The notes under the pieces: model-generated | Told to the model about the DNA's origin: nothing | What the model saw: only the letters and a program-made list of their open reading frames with translations | Database searches by the model: none | Origin: Bog-473 sp963840435 | GTDB lineage: Bacteria; Actinomycetota; Acidimicrobiia; Acidimicrobiales; RAAP-2 | Reading direction: 5' to 3' | DNA length: 64,000 nucleotides | Assembly (NCBI GenBank): GCA_963840435.1 | Contig: CAWIYY010000010.1 | Coordinates: 732,975-796,974, forward strand | In this document: positions 24,220-34,075 of the stretch, piece by piece | Layout: each line of letters begins with the position of its first letter | Position numbering within the stretch: position 1 is the stretch's first letter | Program-made: the position numbers and the translations under genes

Positions 24220-25827
24220 TCAGCCTGTGAGGGTCCGAAGAATGCGCCCTGGTGCCGTGCCGCCGAGACCTTCGAGGATGTCGAAATGAGCGCCGTCAGG
24301 GCGCCTCGAACACCTCTTCGAGCTCGGCCGCGCAGTCTCTTCCGGCGGGGGAACCACAGCGACCTCGGTCAACCGCCTGATCGACCGCAGGGACGGGACC
24401 GTGGCCAGCCCCGCAGCCGCCGTGACCACGAGCAAGCCCGCCGCCACGGCGAACGCCAGCGTGTAGCCGTCGGTGAGTGCAGAAGCGGTATGCGCCGGAG
24501 TCGCGATGAGGCCCTTCAGCGAAGAGGTCGTCTTCGTGGCCGCGATGGTTGCCAGCACGGCCAGGCCCAGCGAGGCTCCGACGGTCCTCGAGGTATTCAG
24601 CAACCCCGAAGCGAGACCGGCCTGCTCGCGGGGCACGCCGGCCGTTCCCGCCACGGCGATGGGCGTGACGGCCAATCCCATCCCGAGGCCGATGAGGACG
24701 AACGGGACCAGCAGGTTGGTCAAGAAGCTCGAATCCGGAGTGATGAAGGTCAACCAGCCCAACCCCACTGCCGCCACGAGGGAGCCGAGGACGATGAGCG
24801 GACGCGGACCGAAGCGAGGCACGAGGCGCGATGTCACCTGGGCGCCGGCCGCGATCAACAACGTCTGGGGCAGGAAGGCCAAGCCGGCGCGGAGAGGGCT
24901 GTATCCGAGCACGTGCTGCATGTAGAGCGTCTCGAAGTACCAGGACCCGAAGAGTGCTCCGAACATCAGCAGCATCACGATGTTGCCGCCGGCGACGTTC
25001 CGCGACCGGAAGATGCCGAGCGGCACCAGCGGTGCCTTGGAGACCCTTGCTTGAAGGTAGAGGAACGCGCCGATCAACAGCACGCCCAGGGCGAGCGGCA
25101 TGAGTACTTGGGTCGAGCCCCACGAGTTGGTCTCGGTCCGCACGACGCCGAATACGATCGCGGTGAGACCGGCGGTCACCGTGACGGCACCCCAGAGGTC
25201 GAGGTGTCGGTGGCGCAGGTCCGCCCTCGACTCGGGCACGTAGCGAAGCGAGGCCACCAAGGCGACCGCACCGATGGGCACGTTGACGAAGAGGATCCAC
25301 CTCCAGTCGAGGAATTGAGTCAGGATGCCACCGAAGAGCGCGCCTGCCGATGCGCCGGCAGAGGAGACCGCGCTCCAGGCGGCGAGCGCCTTGGTGCGAG
25401 CTCGGCCTTCGGCGAAGGACGAGGTCAGGATGGTGAGGGTGGCAGGCGCGAGGATCGCCGCCCCAAGTCCCTGCACCGCTCGGGCGACGATGAGCCAGGT
25501 CTGGTTCTGGGCCAAACCGCCGAGAAGGCTCGACGCCGTGAAGACGGTGAGACCGAGCAGGAAGATTTTGCGGCGACCGAACAGGTCAGCGGCGCGACCG
25601 CCCAGCAGGAGGAACCCGGCGAAGGTCAGCGTGTACGCGTTGACGATCCACTGCAGACCCGAAGTGGTGAAGTGGAGGTCCTTCTGAATGGACGGTAGCG
25701 CCACGTTCACGATGGAGGCGTCGAGCACGACCATGAACTGCCCGACGAGGACGATGCCGAGAACGAGCCAAGCTGGGACGGTTCGGCCAGGTGCGATCTC
25801 TATGGCGCTTGTGGTGTCTTCGAGCAC
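24220..25827 (-). CDS. MFS drug/H+ antiporter, DHA2 (EmrB/QacA) family
   Basis: A 535-residue membrane protein with about 14 helices. TM1 has the DHA2 signature VVLDASIVNVALPSIQKDL, loop 2-3 has GGRAADLFGRRK (motif A), and motif C lies in SAGASAGALFGGILTQFLDWRWILFVNVP. The GTG at 25827 is chosen because AAGGAAGA lies just upstream and the N-terminus then looks normal (cytoplasmic tail, then TM1). It would export a hydrophobic compound. It is transcribed divergently from the RidA gene. The C-terminal 60 residues are hydrophilic and Arg-rich. Confidence 0.93.
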   Translation of the reverse strand: MLEDTTSAIEIAPGRTVPAWLVLGIVLVGQFMVVLDASIVNVALPSIQKDLHFTTSGLQWIVNAYTLTFAGFLLLGGRAADLFGRRKIFLLGLTVFTASSLLGGLAQNQTWLIVARAVQGLGAAILAPATLTILTSSFAEGRARTKALAAWSAVSSAGASAGALFGGILTQFLDWRWILFVNVPIGAVALVASLRYVPESRADLRHRHLDLWGAVTVTAGLTAIVFGVVRTETNSWGSTQVLMPLALGVLLIGAFLYLQARVSKAPLVPLGIFRSRNVAGGNIVMLLMFGALFGSWYFETLYMQHVLGYSPLRAGLAFLPQTLLIAAGAQVTSRLVPRFGPRPLIVLGSLVAAVGLGWLTFITPDSSFLTNLLVPFVLIGLGMGLAVTPIAVAGTAGVPREQAGLASGLLNTSRTVGASLGLAVLATIAATKTTSSLKGLIATPAHTASALTDGYTLAFAVAAGLLVVTAAAGLATVPSLRSIRRLTEVAVVPPPEETARPSSKRCSRRPDGAHFDILEGLGGTAPGRILRTLTG

Positions 25828-25971
25828 GCGTCTTCCTTTCCGCTTTCGCTCAAACCGAAATAACCCCGATGACTGCCCAACGCTGGTCGAAAGGGCGCTA
25901 TTCCCGTCCGGTGGGGGGCAGGCCGGGGTAGACCTACGGTCTAGCGGTTGGATGTGACAGGCTCGGCCGTG

Positions 25972-26388
25972 ATGCTCGAACGGCCCGCAATCCACCTGGT
26001 CCGTCCGGGCTCGCTGGCCTCCGGCGTCCCCTATGCCTATGCGGCCGCGCCGCACGGCCGCTCGCTCTACGTGTTCACGGCCGGTGCTTGCCCGCTCGAC
26101 GACACGGGGGCCACGGTCGCCCCCGGAGACGTGGCTGCCCAGTCGGAGCAGGTCATGGAGAACCTGGCGGTGGCGCTGCGGGCCGCGGGTGCCGAGCTGG
26201 GCGATGTGGTGAAGACCACCGTGTACGTGGCCAGCGCCACCCGGGAGGACCTGGTCGCCGCCTGGCAGGTGGTGCAGGATCGCTTCGGAGACCACGATCC
26301 ACCCAGCACGCTGCTCGGGGTGAGCGTTCTCGGCTATCCCGGGCAGCTGGTCGAGGTCGAGGCGGTGGCCGCCCTGCCCGAGTCGTGA
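25972..26388 (+). CDS. RidA/YjgF/YER057c family protein
   Basis: A 138-residue trimeric chorismate-mutase-like fold protein. RidA proteins hydrolyse reactive enamine/imine intermediates released by PLP enzymes. The characteristic segments GAELGDVVKTTVYVAS and PPSTLLGVSVLGYPGQLVEVEAVAAL are present. The Arg that binds the carboxylate in true RidA (usually R105) is not obvious; Ser/Thr residues sit near that position, so this may be a divergent Rid subfamily. The ATG at 25972 is chosen; a TTG at 25948 and a GTG at 25954 are in frame. Confidence 0.85.
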   Translation: MLERPAIHLVRPGSLASGVPYAYAAAPHGRSLYVFTAGACPLDDTGATVAPGDVAAQSEQVMENLAVALRAAGAELGDVVKTTVYVASATREDLVAAWQVVQDRFGDHDPPSTLLGVSVLGYPGQLVEVEAVAALPES

Positions 26389-26509
26389 CACGCCGCGGTG
26401 CCGGGCTCGGAGCCGGCGGACGCCGCAACGGTGGTGGGGGTCGACGCCGAGGAGTCCGTGGTCACGCACGGTGCCCCGGCCGCTTCTCGGTGACAGACTC
26501 AATCCCACC

Positions 26510-27389
26510 ATGAAGGTCCACCTGGTCGACGGCACCTACGAGCTGTTCCGCCACTTCTTCGGCGCACCGCCGCATCGCAACCAGGCTGGCGTGGAGGTCG
26601 CCGCGGCGCGTGGCGTCCTGAGCTCGGTCTTCCAGATGCTGACCGACGGTGCGACCCATGTCGGCGTGGCGACGGATCATGTGATCGAGTCCTTCCGCAA
26701 CGAGATGTGGCCCGGCTACAAGACGGGCGAGGGCATCGATCCCGAACTGCGCTCGCAGTTCTGGCCGCTCGAAGAGGCACTCAGCGCCATGGGAGTCGTC
26801 GTCTGGGCCATGGTCGACGACGAGGCGGACGACGCCCTGGCCAGCGCGGCCGCCGTCGCCGCCGACGATCCCGCGGTCGAGCAGGTCGTCATCTGCACGC
26901 CGGACAAGGACCTCGGGCAGTGCGTGCAAGGGACGCGTGTGGTGCAGCTCGACCGGCGCAGGGATCACCTCATCGACGAGGACGGAGTCATCGAGAAGTT
27001 CGGTGTTCCGCCGGCATCCATCCCCGACTACCTGGCGCTGGTCGGGGACAGTGCAGACGGTTTTCCCGGGCTGGCTGGCTGGGGGGCCAAGTCGGCCTCC
27101 GCCGTCCTGGCCCGCTGGGGCCGCATCGAGGACATTCCCGAGGATCCCGCTGCGTGGGACGTCACCGTGCGCAGCTCGGCCAAATTGGCGACCACCCTGC
27201 CGCGACGACCGTGCCCGTGCGCTGCTGTTCAGGGAGCTGGCCCTGCTACGCGTCGACCGGAGATTGCTTCCGTCCGTCGGCGACCTCCGCTGGACGGGGC
27301 CCACCGATGACTTCAGCGAGATCTGCCGCGAACTCGACGCCATCCCTCTGTCCAAACGGGTGCAGGCCTTGGCGTCAGAGCGCGCTTGA
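26510..27389 (+). CDS. 5'-3' exonuclease / FEN-like nuclease (one frameshift as read)
   Basis: PIN-like flap-nuclease domain of about 290 residues, similar to the 5' nuclease domain of DNA polymerase I but free-standing. It opens MKVHLVDGTYELFRHFF. The acidic cluster has DDEADDALASAA and ICTPDKDLGQCV. The helix-hairpin-helix part follows as DYLALVGDSADGFPGLAGWGAKSASAVL, which contains the DNA-binding and metal-binding Asp residues. Near 27200 the frame shifts, consistent with one extra base, then continues RALLFRELALLRVD to the TGA at 27387-27389. The N-terminal 230 residues are intact in one frame and include all catalytic residues. Confidence 0.87.
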
Positions 27390-27577
27390 GCGCGAATGGT
27401 CCTCACCGATACCGCAGTGTGAACATCTCGCGATCCTGAGGTGAACTGACTCGTCTCTGAAGTGACGGGACCCCACGTCACGCGGCGATCTCGGCCATCC
27501 CAGACCTGGTCCCAGTAGGGTCGCCCGGCAGGGTGGCGCGGTGCCACGCCAGGGGATCGAGTGAGACGGGGACGGCT

Positions 27578-28720
27578 ATGAGCGACCACACCGAATCGGC
27601 ACGAGGGGCTGCACCGCGAGCGACGCGACGCGCGGCATCGCGGTCACGCAGCACGGCAACCGCGGCGCTGATCGTCGGCGGGTTGGGCTTTGCGGGCGTG
27701 GGTCTCGCCGCCACCGTGGTCGCCACACCAGCTGAGGCTGCCGGGTCGACCTGCACGGGCGGCAAGACCTTCAAGACCTCGGGGACCTGCACGATTCCGG
27801 CCCACGTGAGCACGGTTACGGTCGAGGCGGCTGGAGCGCTCGGTGGGACCGGCGGCCCAGGTAGCACCAACATCTTCGGCGGCACGGGAGGTGACGGCGC
27901 CATCTGGCTGGGCACGTTCTCCGTATCCTCCGGCCAGACGCTGCAGATCACGACCGGAAAGATCGGTTCGGACGGGACCGTGAATCCCGGGAAAGCAGGG
28001 GCCGGGGGAAACCCGGGAGGCGGGAATGGGGGGCCGGCCGGCGGTCCGAACCCCAATCTCGGCGGCGGAGGCGGCGGGGGAGGCCTCTCCAGTGTGGTCA
28101 ATGAATCCTCGGGCGCCACCTTGCTGACTGCCGGCGGTGGTGGCGGCGGAGGAGGAGGCGGCAATGTCGCCGAAGGCAACGCGAACGACAACGGTGGGAA
28201 CGGCGGCGGCAACGGCCAGAACGGTGCCGGGGTCGAAGGCACCGGGGGCGTGGCCGGGGCCAGCACGACCCAGGCCGGCGGGGTGGGCGGCGGGCCCACC
28301 ACGAACGAGGCCGGCGGCGGCGGTGGTGGGGCCGGTTGCAACGGCGGCGGAGGCGGGACCAGCGGCAGCACGGTGCGCGACAACGGATCGGGTGGCGGCG
28401 GTGGCGCCGGGGCTTCCTGCGGTGGCACCGTCAACGTCGGAGCCAACCCCAAAGCCGGGTTCGTCAAGCTCTACTTTGCGCCATCGTCCCTCACGTTCAG
28501 CCCGGCCAAGGGCAAGGTGGGCTCCGAAGTAACCATCAGCGGCAAGAACCTCATTGCGGCGAGCGCGGTCACCTTCAACGGGGTTCCGGCGACGGTCCAG
28601 GCGGACTCGAACACCAGCATCCGCGTCACGGTCCCGAGCGGTGCGACGACCGGACCGATCGCAGTGACGACACCAGGCGGGACGGCCACCAGCACGGCCC
28701 GCTTCAAGGTCAAGTCCTAG
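27578..28720 (+). CDS. Secreted glycine-rich protein with C-terminal IPT/TIG domain
   Basis: A 380-residue exported protein. A twin-Arg-like basic N-terminus (RATRRAASRSRS) is followed by a hydrophobic core and cleavage near ATPAEAAGS. Residues 60-110 form a beta domain, and residues 110-275 are extremely glycine-rich (GGGGGGGG runs, GGNGGGNGQNG), similar in texture to PE_PGRS regions or Gly-rich adhesins. Residues 295-380 (SSLTFSPAKGKVGSEVTISGKNLIAASAVTFNGVPATV) form an IPT/TIG immunoglobulin-like domain. Probably a cell-surface structural protein. The Gly codons are GGC/GGT/GGG mixed, so this is coding and not a DNA tandem repeat. Confidence 0.82.
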   Translation: MSDHTESARGAAPRATRRAASRSRSTATAALIVGGLGFAGVGLAATVVATPAEAAGSTCTGGKTFKTSGTCTIPAHVSTVTVEAAGALGGTGGPGSTNIFGGTGGDGAIWLGTFSVSSGQTLQITTGKIGSDGTVNPGKAGAGGNPGGGNGGPAGGPNPNLGGGGGGGGLSSVVNESSGATLLTAGGGGGGGGGGNVAEGNANDNGGNGGGNGQNGAGVEGTGGVAGASTTQAGGVGGGPTTNEAGGGGGGAGCNGGGGGTSGSTVRDNGSGGGGGAGASCGGTVNVGANPKAGFVKLYFAPSSLTFSPAKGKVGSEVTISGKNLIAASAVTFNGVPATVQADSNTSIRVTVPSGATTGPIAVTTPGGTATSTARFKVKS

Positions 28721-28804
28721 CCAGGCACGCACGACCGGAGCGTCGAGCGCTCGCCTCTTCCTGGGGCCTGAGCCTCGGGGGGTGGTGAACGGCGCCTTCA
28801 CCCG

Positions 28805-28821
28805 ATACCCTATAGGGGTAT
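28805..28821 (+). promoter_or_regulatory. CsoR/RcnR-type operator
   Basis: ATACCCTATAGGGGTAT is an inverted repeat of the CsoR-box type (ATACCC, AT-rich centre, GGGTAT) 19 bases before the csoR-like start codon and near the likely -10 region. The regulator gene is directly downstream, so autoregulation by metal release is expected. AAAGGAG (28827-28833) is the ribosome-binding site. Confidence 0.85.
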
Positions 28822-28840
28822 TAGGTAAAGGAGCGTCACC

Positions 28841-29125
28841 ATGCGACCGGGCTACATCGACGACAAGGAAGTCATCCAAAAGCGTCTGCGGAAGGTCGAG
28901 GGCCAGGTCAGAGGCATCCAGCGCATGGTCGACGAGGACCGCTACTGCATTGAGATCCTCGAACAGGTGTCAGCGGCCACGAAGGCCCTCCAGGCCGTCG
29001 CCCTCAGCCTGCTCGACGACCACCTGGCTCACTGTGTCTCGGACGCCGTGCGAAACGGCGGCGACGAGGCGACCGAGAAGCTGAACGAGGCTTCGGCTGC
29101 GATCGCGCGGCTCGTCCGCTCCTAG
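28841..29125 (+). CDS. csoR: CsoR-family copper-sensing repressor
   Basis: A 94-residue all-helical tetrameric repressor. The copper ligands are exactly placed: C36 in RYCIEIL, H61 and C65 in LLDDHLAHCV, the x-C-H-C pattern of M. tuberculosis CsoR. Copper(I) binding releases the operator. The N-terminal segment KRLRKVEGQVRGIQRMV is the family signature. It is followed 63 bases downstream by the permease-YHS gene, which is its probable target along with itself. Copper specificity is inferred from the ligands; some homologues sense persulfides using the two cysteines. Confidence 0.92.
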   Translation: MRPGYIDDKEVIQKRLRKVEGQVRGIQRMVDEDRYCIEILEQVSAATKALQAVALSLLDDHLAHCVSDAVRNGGDEATEKLNEASAAIARLVRS

Positions 29126-29188
29126 TCCGATGTTGGCGACTGCCACCGTCTTGGTGGATATCGGGCGCTCGCTCGCGAAGGGTTCTTC

Positions 29189-30430
29189 ATGTTCTGGGAG
29201 ACCCTGTGGCCGCTCATCCTCGGTTTTGGACTCTCCGGTGCCGTCCAATCTTTCGTCGGTCAGCGGGTCCATGGAGCGCAAGCTCGGCAATCACCGGCCA
29301 GCCGCTGTCACGCGGGCTTCCCTGTACGGCATGGTGTCCTCGTCGTGTTCCTACGCCGCGTCAGCGATGGCCAAGTCGCTGTTCGTCAAGGGCGCCGACT
29401 ACGTCGCTGCCATGGTGTTCATGTTCGCTTCGACCAACCTCGTGATCGAGCTGGGCATCGTGCTGGTCGTGCTGATGGGGTGGCAGTTCGCCGTCAGTGA
29501 GTTCGTGGGCGGCATCATCATGATCGCCCTTCTGGCCAGCCTCGGGGGCCTCTGGCTAAGAGGCCGGGAGATCAGCCTGGCCAGGGAGCGGCTAGGCGAA
29601 GGGAACGACGGCGCTGAGCACCACCATGGCCCGGCAGAGAGCGGCCAGCTCCAAAGGCAGCCCCTCTCGCTGCGCCTGCGTTCCAAGGCGGGCTGGGCCG
29701 ACAGCGCCACGTACACCATGTCCGATCTGACCATGCTGCGCCAGCGAATTGTTCATCGGCTACACGGTGGCCGGGTTCTTGGCTGCGCTCGTGCCGACGT
29801 CGGTGTGGCAGGCGGTATTCATCAGCGGCCATGGCTTCTGGACCTCCCTCGAGAACGTCATCGTCGGACCGTTCATCGCCATCATCAGCTTTGTCTGCTC
29901 TGTCGGAAACGTGCCGTTGGCGGCGGCGCTATGGAAGGGCGGCATCTCGTTCGGCGGGGTGATCTCGTTCATCTTCGCCGACCTCATCGCCTTCCCTCTC
30001 CTCATGATCTACCGCCGCTACTACGGCACCCGGCTGATGCTGCGCATGCTGGCCGTGTTCTGGGCGCTCATGTCGACGGCTGGTCTGATCACAGAGGGGA
30101 TCTTCCGGGCCGCCGGCCTGGTTCCGACGATGCGTCCGACAACCGTGGCGCCTGCGCACTTCTCGTGGAACTACACCACCTATCTGAACATCATCTTCTT
30201 GCTGCTTTTCGCCCTTCTGTACTGGACCTACCGGAACCGGGAGCGTTTCGGAGCGGGAAGCGGCAACGCCAAGGACCCCTCGTGCGGCATGCAGGTCGAG
30301 ATCGCTCACCGCGCCGGCGTCACTGCGAAGCGGCAGCCAGCGTTTCTACTTCTGTTCGGACCAGTGCGCCGAGCGATTCGAGTCCGACGTCAGCAACCAC
30401 GCCGAACATCGCCATGCCGATCACTCGTAG
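29189..30430 (+). CDS. PF03773-type permease fused to a C-terminal YHS metal-binding domain (about three frameshifts as read)
   Basis: The reconstruction starts MFWETLWPLILGFGLSGAVQSFV (29189, with AAGGG upstream). It continues in another frame with SYGMVSSSCSYAASAMAKSLFVKGADYVAAMVFMFASTNLVIELG and SDLTMLR, in a third with FIGYTVAGFLAALVPTSVWQ..WTYRNRER, and ends in the first frame with QRFYFCSDQCAERFESDV before a TAG at 30428-30430. Joins are near 29260, 29740 and 30330, each fitting one extra base. About 8-9 transmembrane helices of the PF03773 permease family precede a YHS domain (DPSCGMQVE and FCSDQC cysteines). Next to csoR this suggests metal, probably copper, transport; the ArsP relatives move organoarsenicals. 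The fusion is clear, the substrate is not. Confidence 0.78.
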
Positions 30431-30907
30431 CGCGACGCCCAACGACAAACGGAGGTATCGGCGTCCATGAGGACGAACGAATCGTCGAGCCGCTGGACAG
30501 GACGGTGGCAGGCCGTCACATCACGAAGGACGAATCCGCCCCACTCACTGCGGCTGAGTGACACCTGAGTTGGACGCGCCGTCCGGGTCAGTCGAGCTGA
30601 CCTCCACTTCTGGAAGCGTCCAAATACCCCAGCGGCTTCTCGTCCCCCCATCGCTCCAGAGGTGACCCGGACAGTTTCAAACCGTGACACGACGACTGAC
30701 CCGACTGCGTGTTCGCGTTGGCGTCACATCCGGACCCAAGCGAAACGATGGACCTTCCACCTCGGCGGTCGCAACCCTTGCACCCTTCACACCAAGGGGA
30801 GGATGTGTTAGACCCAAAAGCGCGGACCGCAGGGGCGTTCTGCTCTCGGCAGGCAGCCGTCGGAAGCAGAGTTCGTTGGGTAGTACGGACCCACGATCGG
30901 AGTCACC
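30431..30907 (+). other. Intergenic region without a supported gene
   Basis: 477 bases between the permease-YHS gene and the secreted repeat protein. One small frame (30467-30568, 33 codons, ATG after GGAGGT) has a reasonable ribosome-binding site but encodes an Arg/Ser-rich peptide that I do not recognise, so it is not called. GC is lower than in the neighbouring genes. No tRNA, terminator or repeat was seen. Confidence 0.4.
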
Positions 30908-31742
30908 ATGTCGAGAATGCACCGTCCAGCGCGGCGTGCGAGCGCTCGCCGCAGCAGTCACCGCAATCGCTGGGTTGGGCACTGGCGCCGTCGTCGGCGG
31001 CATGACCGCGTCGGCCGCCGCTGCCGGCGCCCAGACGCCGGCGCCGCAGCACTATCTCTGCTACCAGGCCGCGGCCAAGTCGGGCTTCACGGTTCCCAAG
31101 GGCATCAGGCTGATCAACTCGCTGTCCCCCAATGGCTTCGTCCCGACCGTCGGGGCGGCCAATGTGCACTGCAACCCGGCGCTGAAGGTTGTGCCGGGTG
31201 CCCAGTTCCCGATCACGAGCCCGACCTGGCATTTCTTAGGGTGGGCAATTACCGCCACCAAGCAGCGGTCCGTGACCGTCACCGCGACGAACCAGTTCGG
31301 TACGGCAGACCTCGTCACCCAGTCGCCGACCGAGCTGTTGGTGCCGTCGTGGAAGAGCCTGACCGGGCGTCCGAACCAGCAGCCCACGGCGCCACCCGAT
31401 GAAGATCACTACACCTGCTACCCGGTGAGCTATGTGGCAGGAACGCCCAAGTTCACACCGCCATCGCCCGTCATGGTCCAAGATGAGTTCTCGCCATCGG
31501 CGCTGACCACCGTCAAGGTAGGTGCGCCGAAGGTGCTCTGCGTGCCCACGGAGAAGATCCTGCCGACGGGTTTGTCGTTCCCGATCAACAACCCCACGCT
31601 CAACTATGTGTGTTTCAAGGTGTCGAAGACACCGATTATCTCCCCGGTGTTCGACGAGAACCAGTTCGGTCAGGGGAAGATCACCATCACGGCGACCCAA
31701 AAGCTGTGTGTCCCGACCACGCTCGGGAGCTCAGGGGGCTAA
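30908..31742 (+). CDS. Secreted two-repeat protein (DUF7450-like), start region frameshifted
   Basis: The ATG at 30908 has GGAG 6 bases upstream and encodes MSRMHRPAR. After one extra base near 30934 the frame continues VRALAAAVTAIAGLGTGAVVGGMTASAAAAGA, a good signal peptide; otherwise translation would start at GTG 30936. The mature protein has two copies of an approximately 95-residue cysteine-containing repeat: HYLCYQAAAKSG..VHCNPALKV..PTWHFLGWAI and DHYTCYPVSYVAG..VLCVPTEKI..PTLNYVCFKV. The repeat looks like the DUF7450 type found in extracellular bacterial proteins; function unknown. The C-terminus KLCVPTTL gives a further Cys. Confidence 0.72.
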
Positions 31743-31856
31743 ACCCCTTCCGCACTGACCCAGGCCGCCGTTCCCGATTGAAAGGGTATGGAGGGGGTTG
31801 GTCTGCGGCCTTTCAGCGAACTCCGGCGCTACCGGGTGGGTGACCATTGATTCGAA

Positions 31857-33180
31857 TCATTGGGTGCCCGAGGAGCCTGGCTGGAGATCCGACATGTCCA
31901 TCTCGCCCGGACCCATTCGACGGTCGATCCAACGAAGCAGCGAGCGGGACGCTTCGACCACGAGTTCCCGATCATGGGTGACGATGTGGTCGTAACGCCG
32001 GTATTGCTCCTCTCCTCCATCACCGAGATCCCGCGCCACAACAGCCGCGGTGTAGTTCGGTCCTAGCACGATCACATTCCATTCCCGAAAGAGCGCGAGA
32101 TCGGCGGGCACGTCCACCACCTGAGAGTCGAGCAGCGCCATGGCACTCAAGTTCGTTCCGAAAACAGCCGCAAACGATGCTTGACGGGCGAGTTCCTCGT
32201 AGTGAACGCGGTGTTCTCTGGTCGATCCACGACCATCCTGAAAGCAGGCCAGGAGAACGAAGGGGGCGCCACTGGTCGCCGCCCGATGCCCAAGAACGGA
32301 GCTGATTCGCGTCAGTGTGCCTCTCTCCGTGGGCGCTGATTCTCGGTGCTTGTTCACCACTTCGAAGGGTGTGGCCGAGGCCTCGCCCTCTCTTGTGCGC
32401 AGCAACGGGAAGGCCGCCCTTGGGGCGTGTCCCTCGGACGGGAGAGGCTGGGGGCGTCCGTATCTCCAGCCTTGTCCGTACGTGGCGCCGTAGCCGCGGG
32501 CGGCAACGGTTTCCTCTTCGGTCTCGACCCGCTGCGCCAGTATGGCGCCTCCGCTCATCTCTGCGTACGCCCGGACCGTCGTTTCGATCTCTGCAGCATC
32601 ATGAAAGTCGTCCTGCATCAGGACCCGCAGGTCGAGCTTGACAACATCAGGGTGCAAGACGGGGAGAAGAGCGAGGGAGGCGGGAGTCGCGCCCACATTG
32701 TCCAGGGCCACTCCCCATCCGTCGGTTCGGGCCTGGGCTGCGGCCTCGAGGACCAGGGCCGGCTCGTTTCGGAGGTCTTCCTCGTCGATCTCAACAACGA
32801 CGCGCGAATTGCTCCGGCGCGCCCCGTTCGATGTCTTCGGCCAAATCCTTCGGATAGGGGGTGATCAGAGTCCTCGGCTTGAAGTTCAGGAACACTGTCA
32901 TCGACGTGTGGAGCCTGGCCTGCCGCACTGCTGCGAACGCTGACGCTGCGCACAGCCAATCCAGTTCCTCGAGCCTCCCCAGTCGTTGGGCAGCCTCAAA
33001 AAGTGCCAACGGGTTCTCCACGACGCTCCCGAGTGGCCCACGGCTCAGCGCCTCAAAGCCGACGACCTCGCTATCCGCCAGATGGACCAGTGGTTGGAAG
33101 AACGTCTGTACCTGACGACGATCGAGCACGACCGCCACCGCTGCCGCGGTTTGCGCTCCCGCTCGCTGTGTGTCATCCAC
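31857..33180 (-). CDS. EAL-domain plus DICT-domain signalling protein (one frameshift as read)
   Basis: The N-terminal EAL domain (cyclic-di-GMP phosphodiesterase fold) has FQPLVHLADSEVVGFEALSRG, FLNFKPRTL, a short IDEED segment, VALDNVGATPASLALLPVLHPDVVKLDLRVL and AQRVETEEE. The motif DDFG is DNVG here, so one of the two metal-binding aspartates is missing. The C-terminal half (about residues 245-420) resembles the DICT sensory domain often joined to EAL or GGDEF. The two frames join near 32820, fitting one extra base. With EALSR and K/E present but D to N, it may bind rather than hydrolyse c-di-GMP. It lies next to a LuxR-type gene on the same strand. Confidence 0.8.
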
Positions 33181-33364
33181 TATTCGCGCCAGATCTTGAT
33201 CGCTTCACGGGCGTCACCTTTCCACATGCGTCACTGCCCCGAGCTCACGCGTTTCGAGTTTCGTGACGGCACCGGCCAGTGCGCGCCCGTCGGGTCGAGT
33301 GGCTCAATGGCGGTTGATGGCACTCGAACCGTCGGGAGTATCCCCTCACCTTCACCTGCCGTCG

Positions 33365-34075
33365 TCAGGATGGCTCAGGGACGTGGGCCAACACCTCTCG
33401 ACTCGTCCCCTCCTCGTCGGACCCGCTCAGCAGTCCGTGCCGCCAAGCCGCCATAACGGCTTCTGTCCGGCCTCTCACCTCCATCTACCGGTAGGGGCTC
33501 GAGGTGTAGTGCATCACCGTCTTGGGCCTGAGGTCCAGAGCGGCGGCAATCTGCTTGTTCGAGCAACCCGACGCCAGGAGGCGGAGGACTTCGTTCTCCC
33601 GCCGGCTCAGGGTGGGAGCAGCAGCCGAGTCGTCCGGTCCGATCGCCCGAGAGCTCCGCGGAGGCGCTTCGGTTGCCCGGTCGGTGGATCCTCGCTCGGA
33701 CGTCGTCGACATTCGCTCTCCGGCGAGCTCGCGTGCAAACGATTCGGCGTATGCCAGTGCCCTCTGCCAGTCGAGGAGCCGACCGGCGGCGAGTTGGCGC
33801 GCGAATTCACATTCCCCGAGCTCGAGCGGTGACATCGTGACCAACGAAGGGTTGACGGTGCAGTAGGGCGGGCCGCCGCGGATTTCTGCCTCGTCAACCG
33901 CAGAGAGCGGAGGGTGTGGCGCGTGGAGCGGCGAGCATGGGACGCTGTTCATCCTCCGCCGTCCATGTTGAATCTTCTTGACCAGGTCCGTGAGGAGCAA
34001 GCCCCGAGAGGCGCGATGTGGAGCGGTCGGACGACCGCCGTAAGTCATCGACAGGGCGAATAGTTGGTTGAACAA
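33365..34075 (-). CDS. LuxR-type HTH protein interrupted by an in-frame amber codon
   Basis: The C-terminal HTH is LSRRENEVLRLLASGCSNKQIAAALDLRPKTVMHYTSSPYR, then TAG (33485-33487), then in the same frame MEVRGRTEAVMAAWRHGLLSGSDEEG to a TGA at 33365. The sequence on both sides of the TAG aligns with the GerE/LuxR domain (..LyrKLgVrgRteAv..), and the stop sits where the family usually has Lys. This is a nonsense change (AAG to TAG) or a sequence error. The N-terminus is uncertain: a TTG at 34075 opens the frame, and internal ATGs at 34048, 33952 and 33835 are possible. The N-terminal 150 residues have no recognised domain. Confidence 0.65.

Noticed and set aside
27990..28430. Repetitive GGC/GGT stretch as a possible CRISPR or tandem repeat
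   Set aside because: No constant repeat/spacer pattern; it is a coding glycine-rich region in one frame.
30467..30568. 33-codon frame with good ribosome-binding site
   Set aside because: No recognisable product and unusual composition; left inside the intergenic entry.
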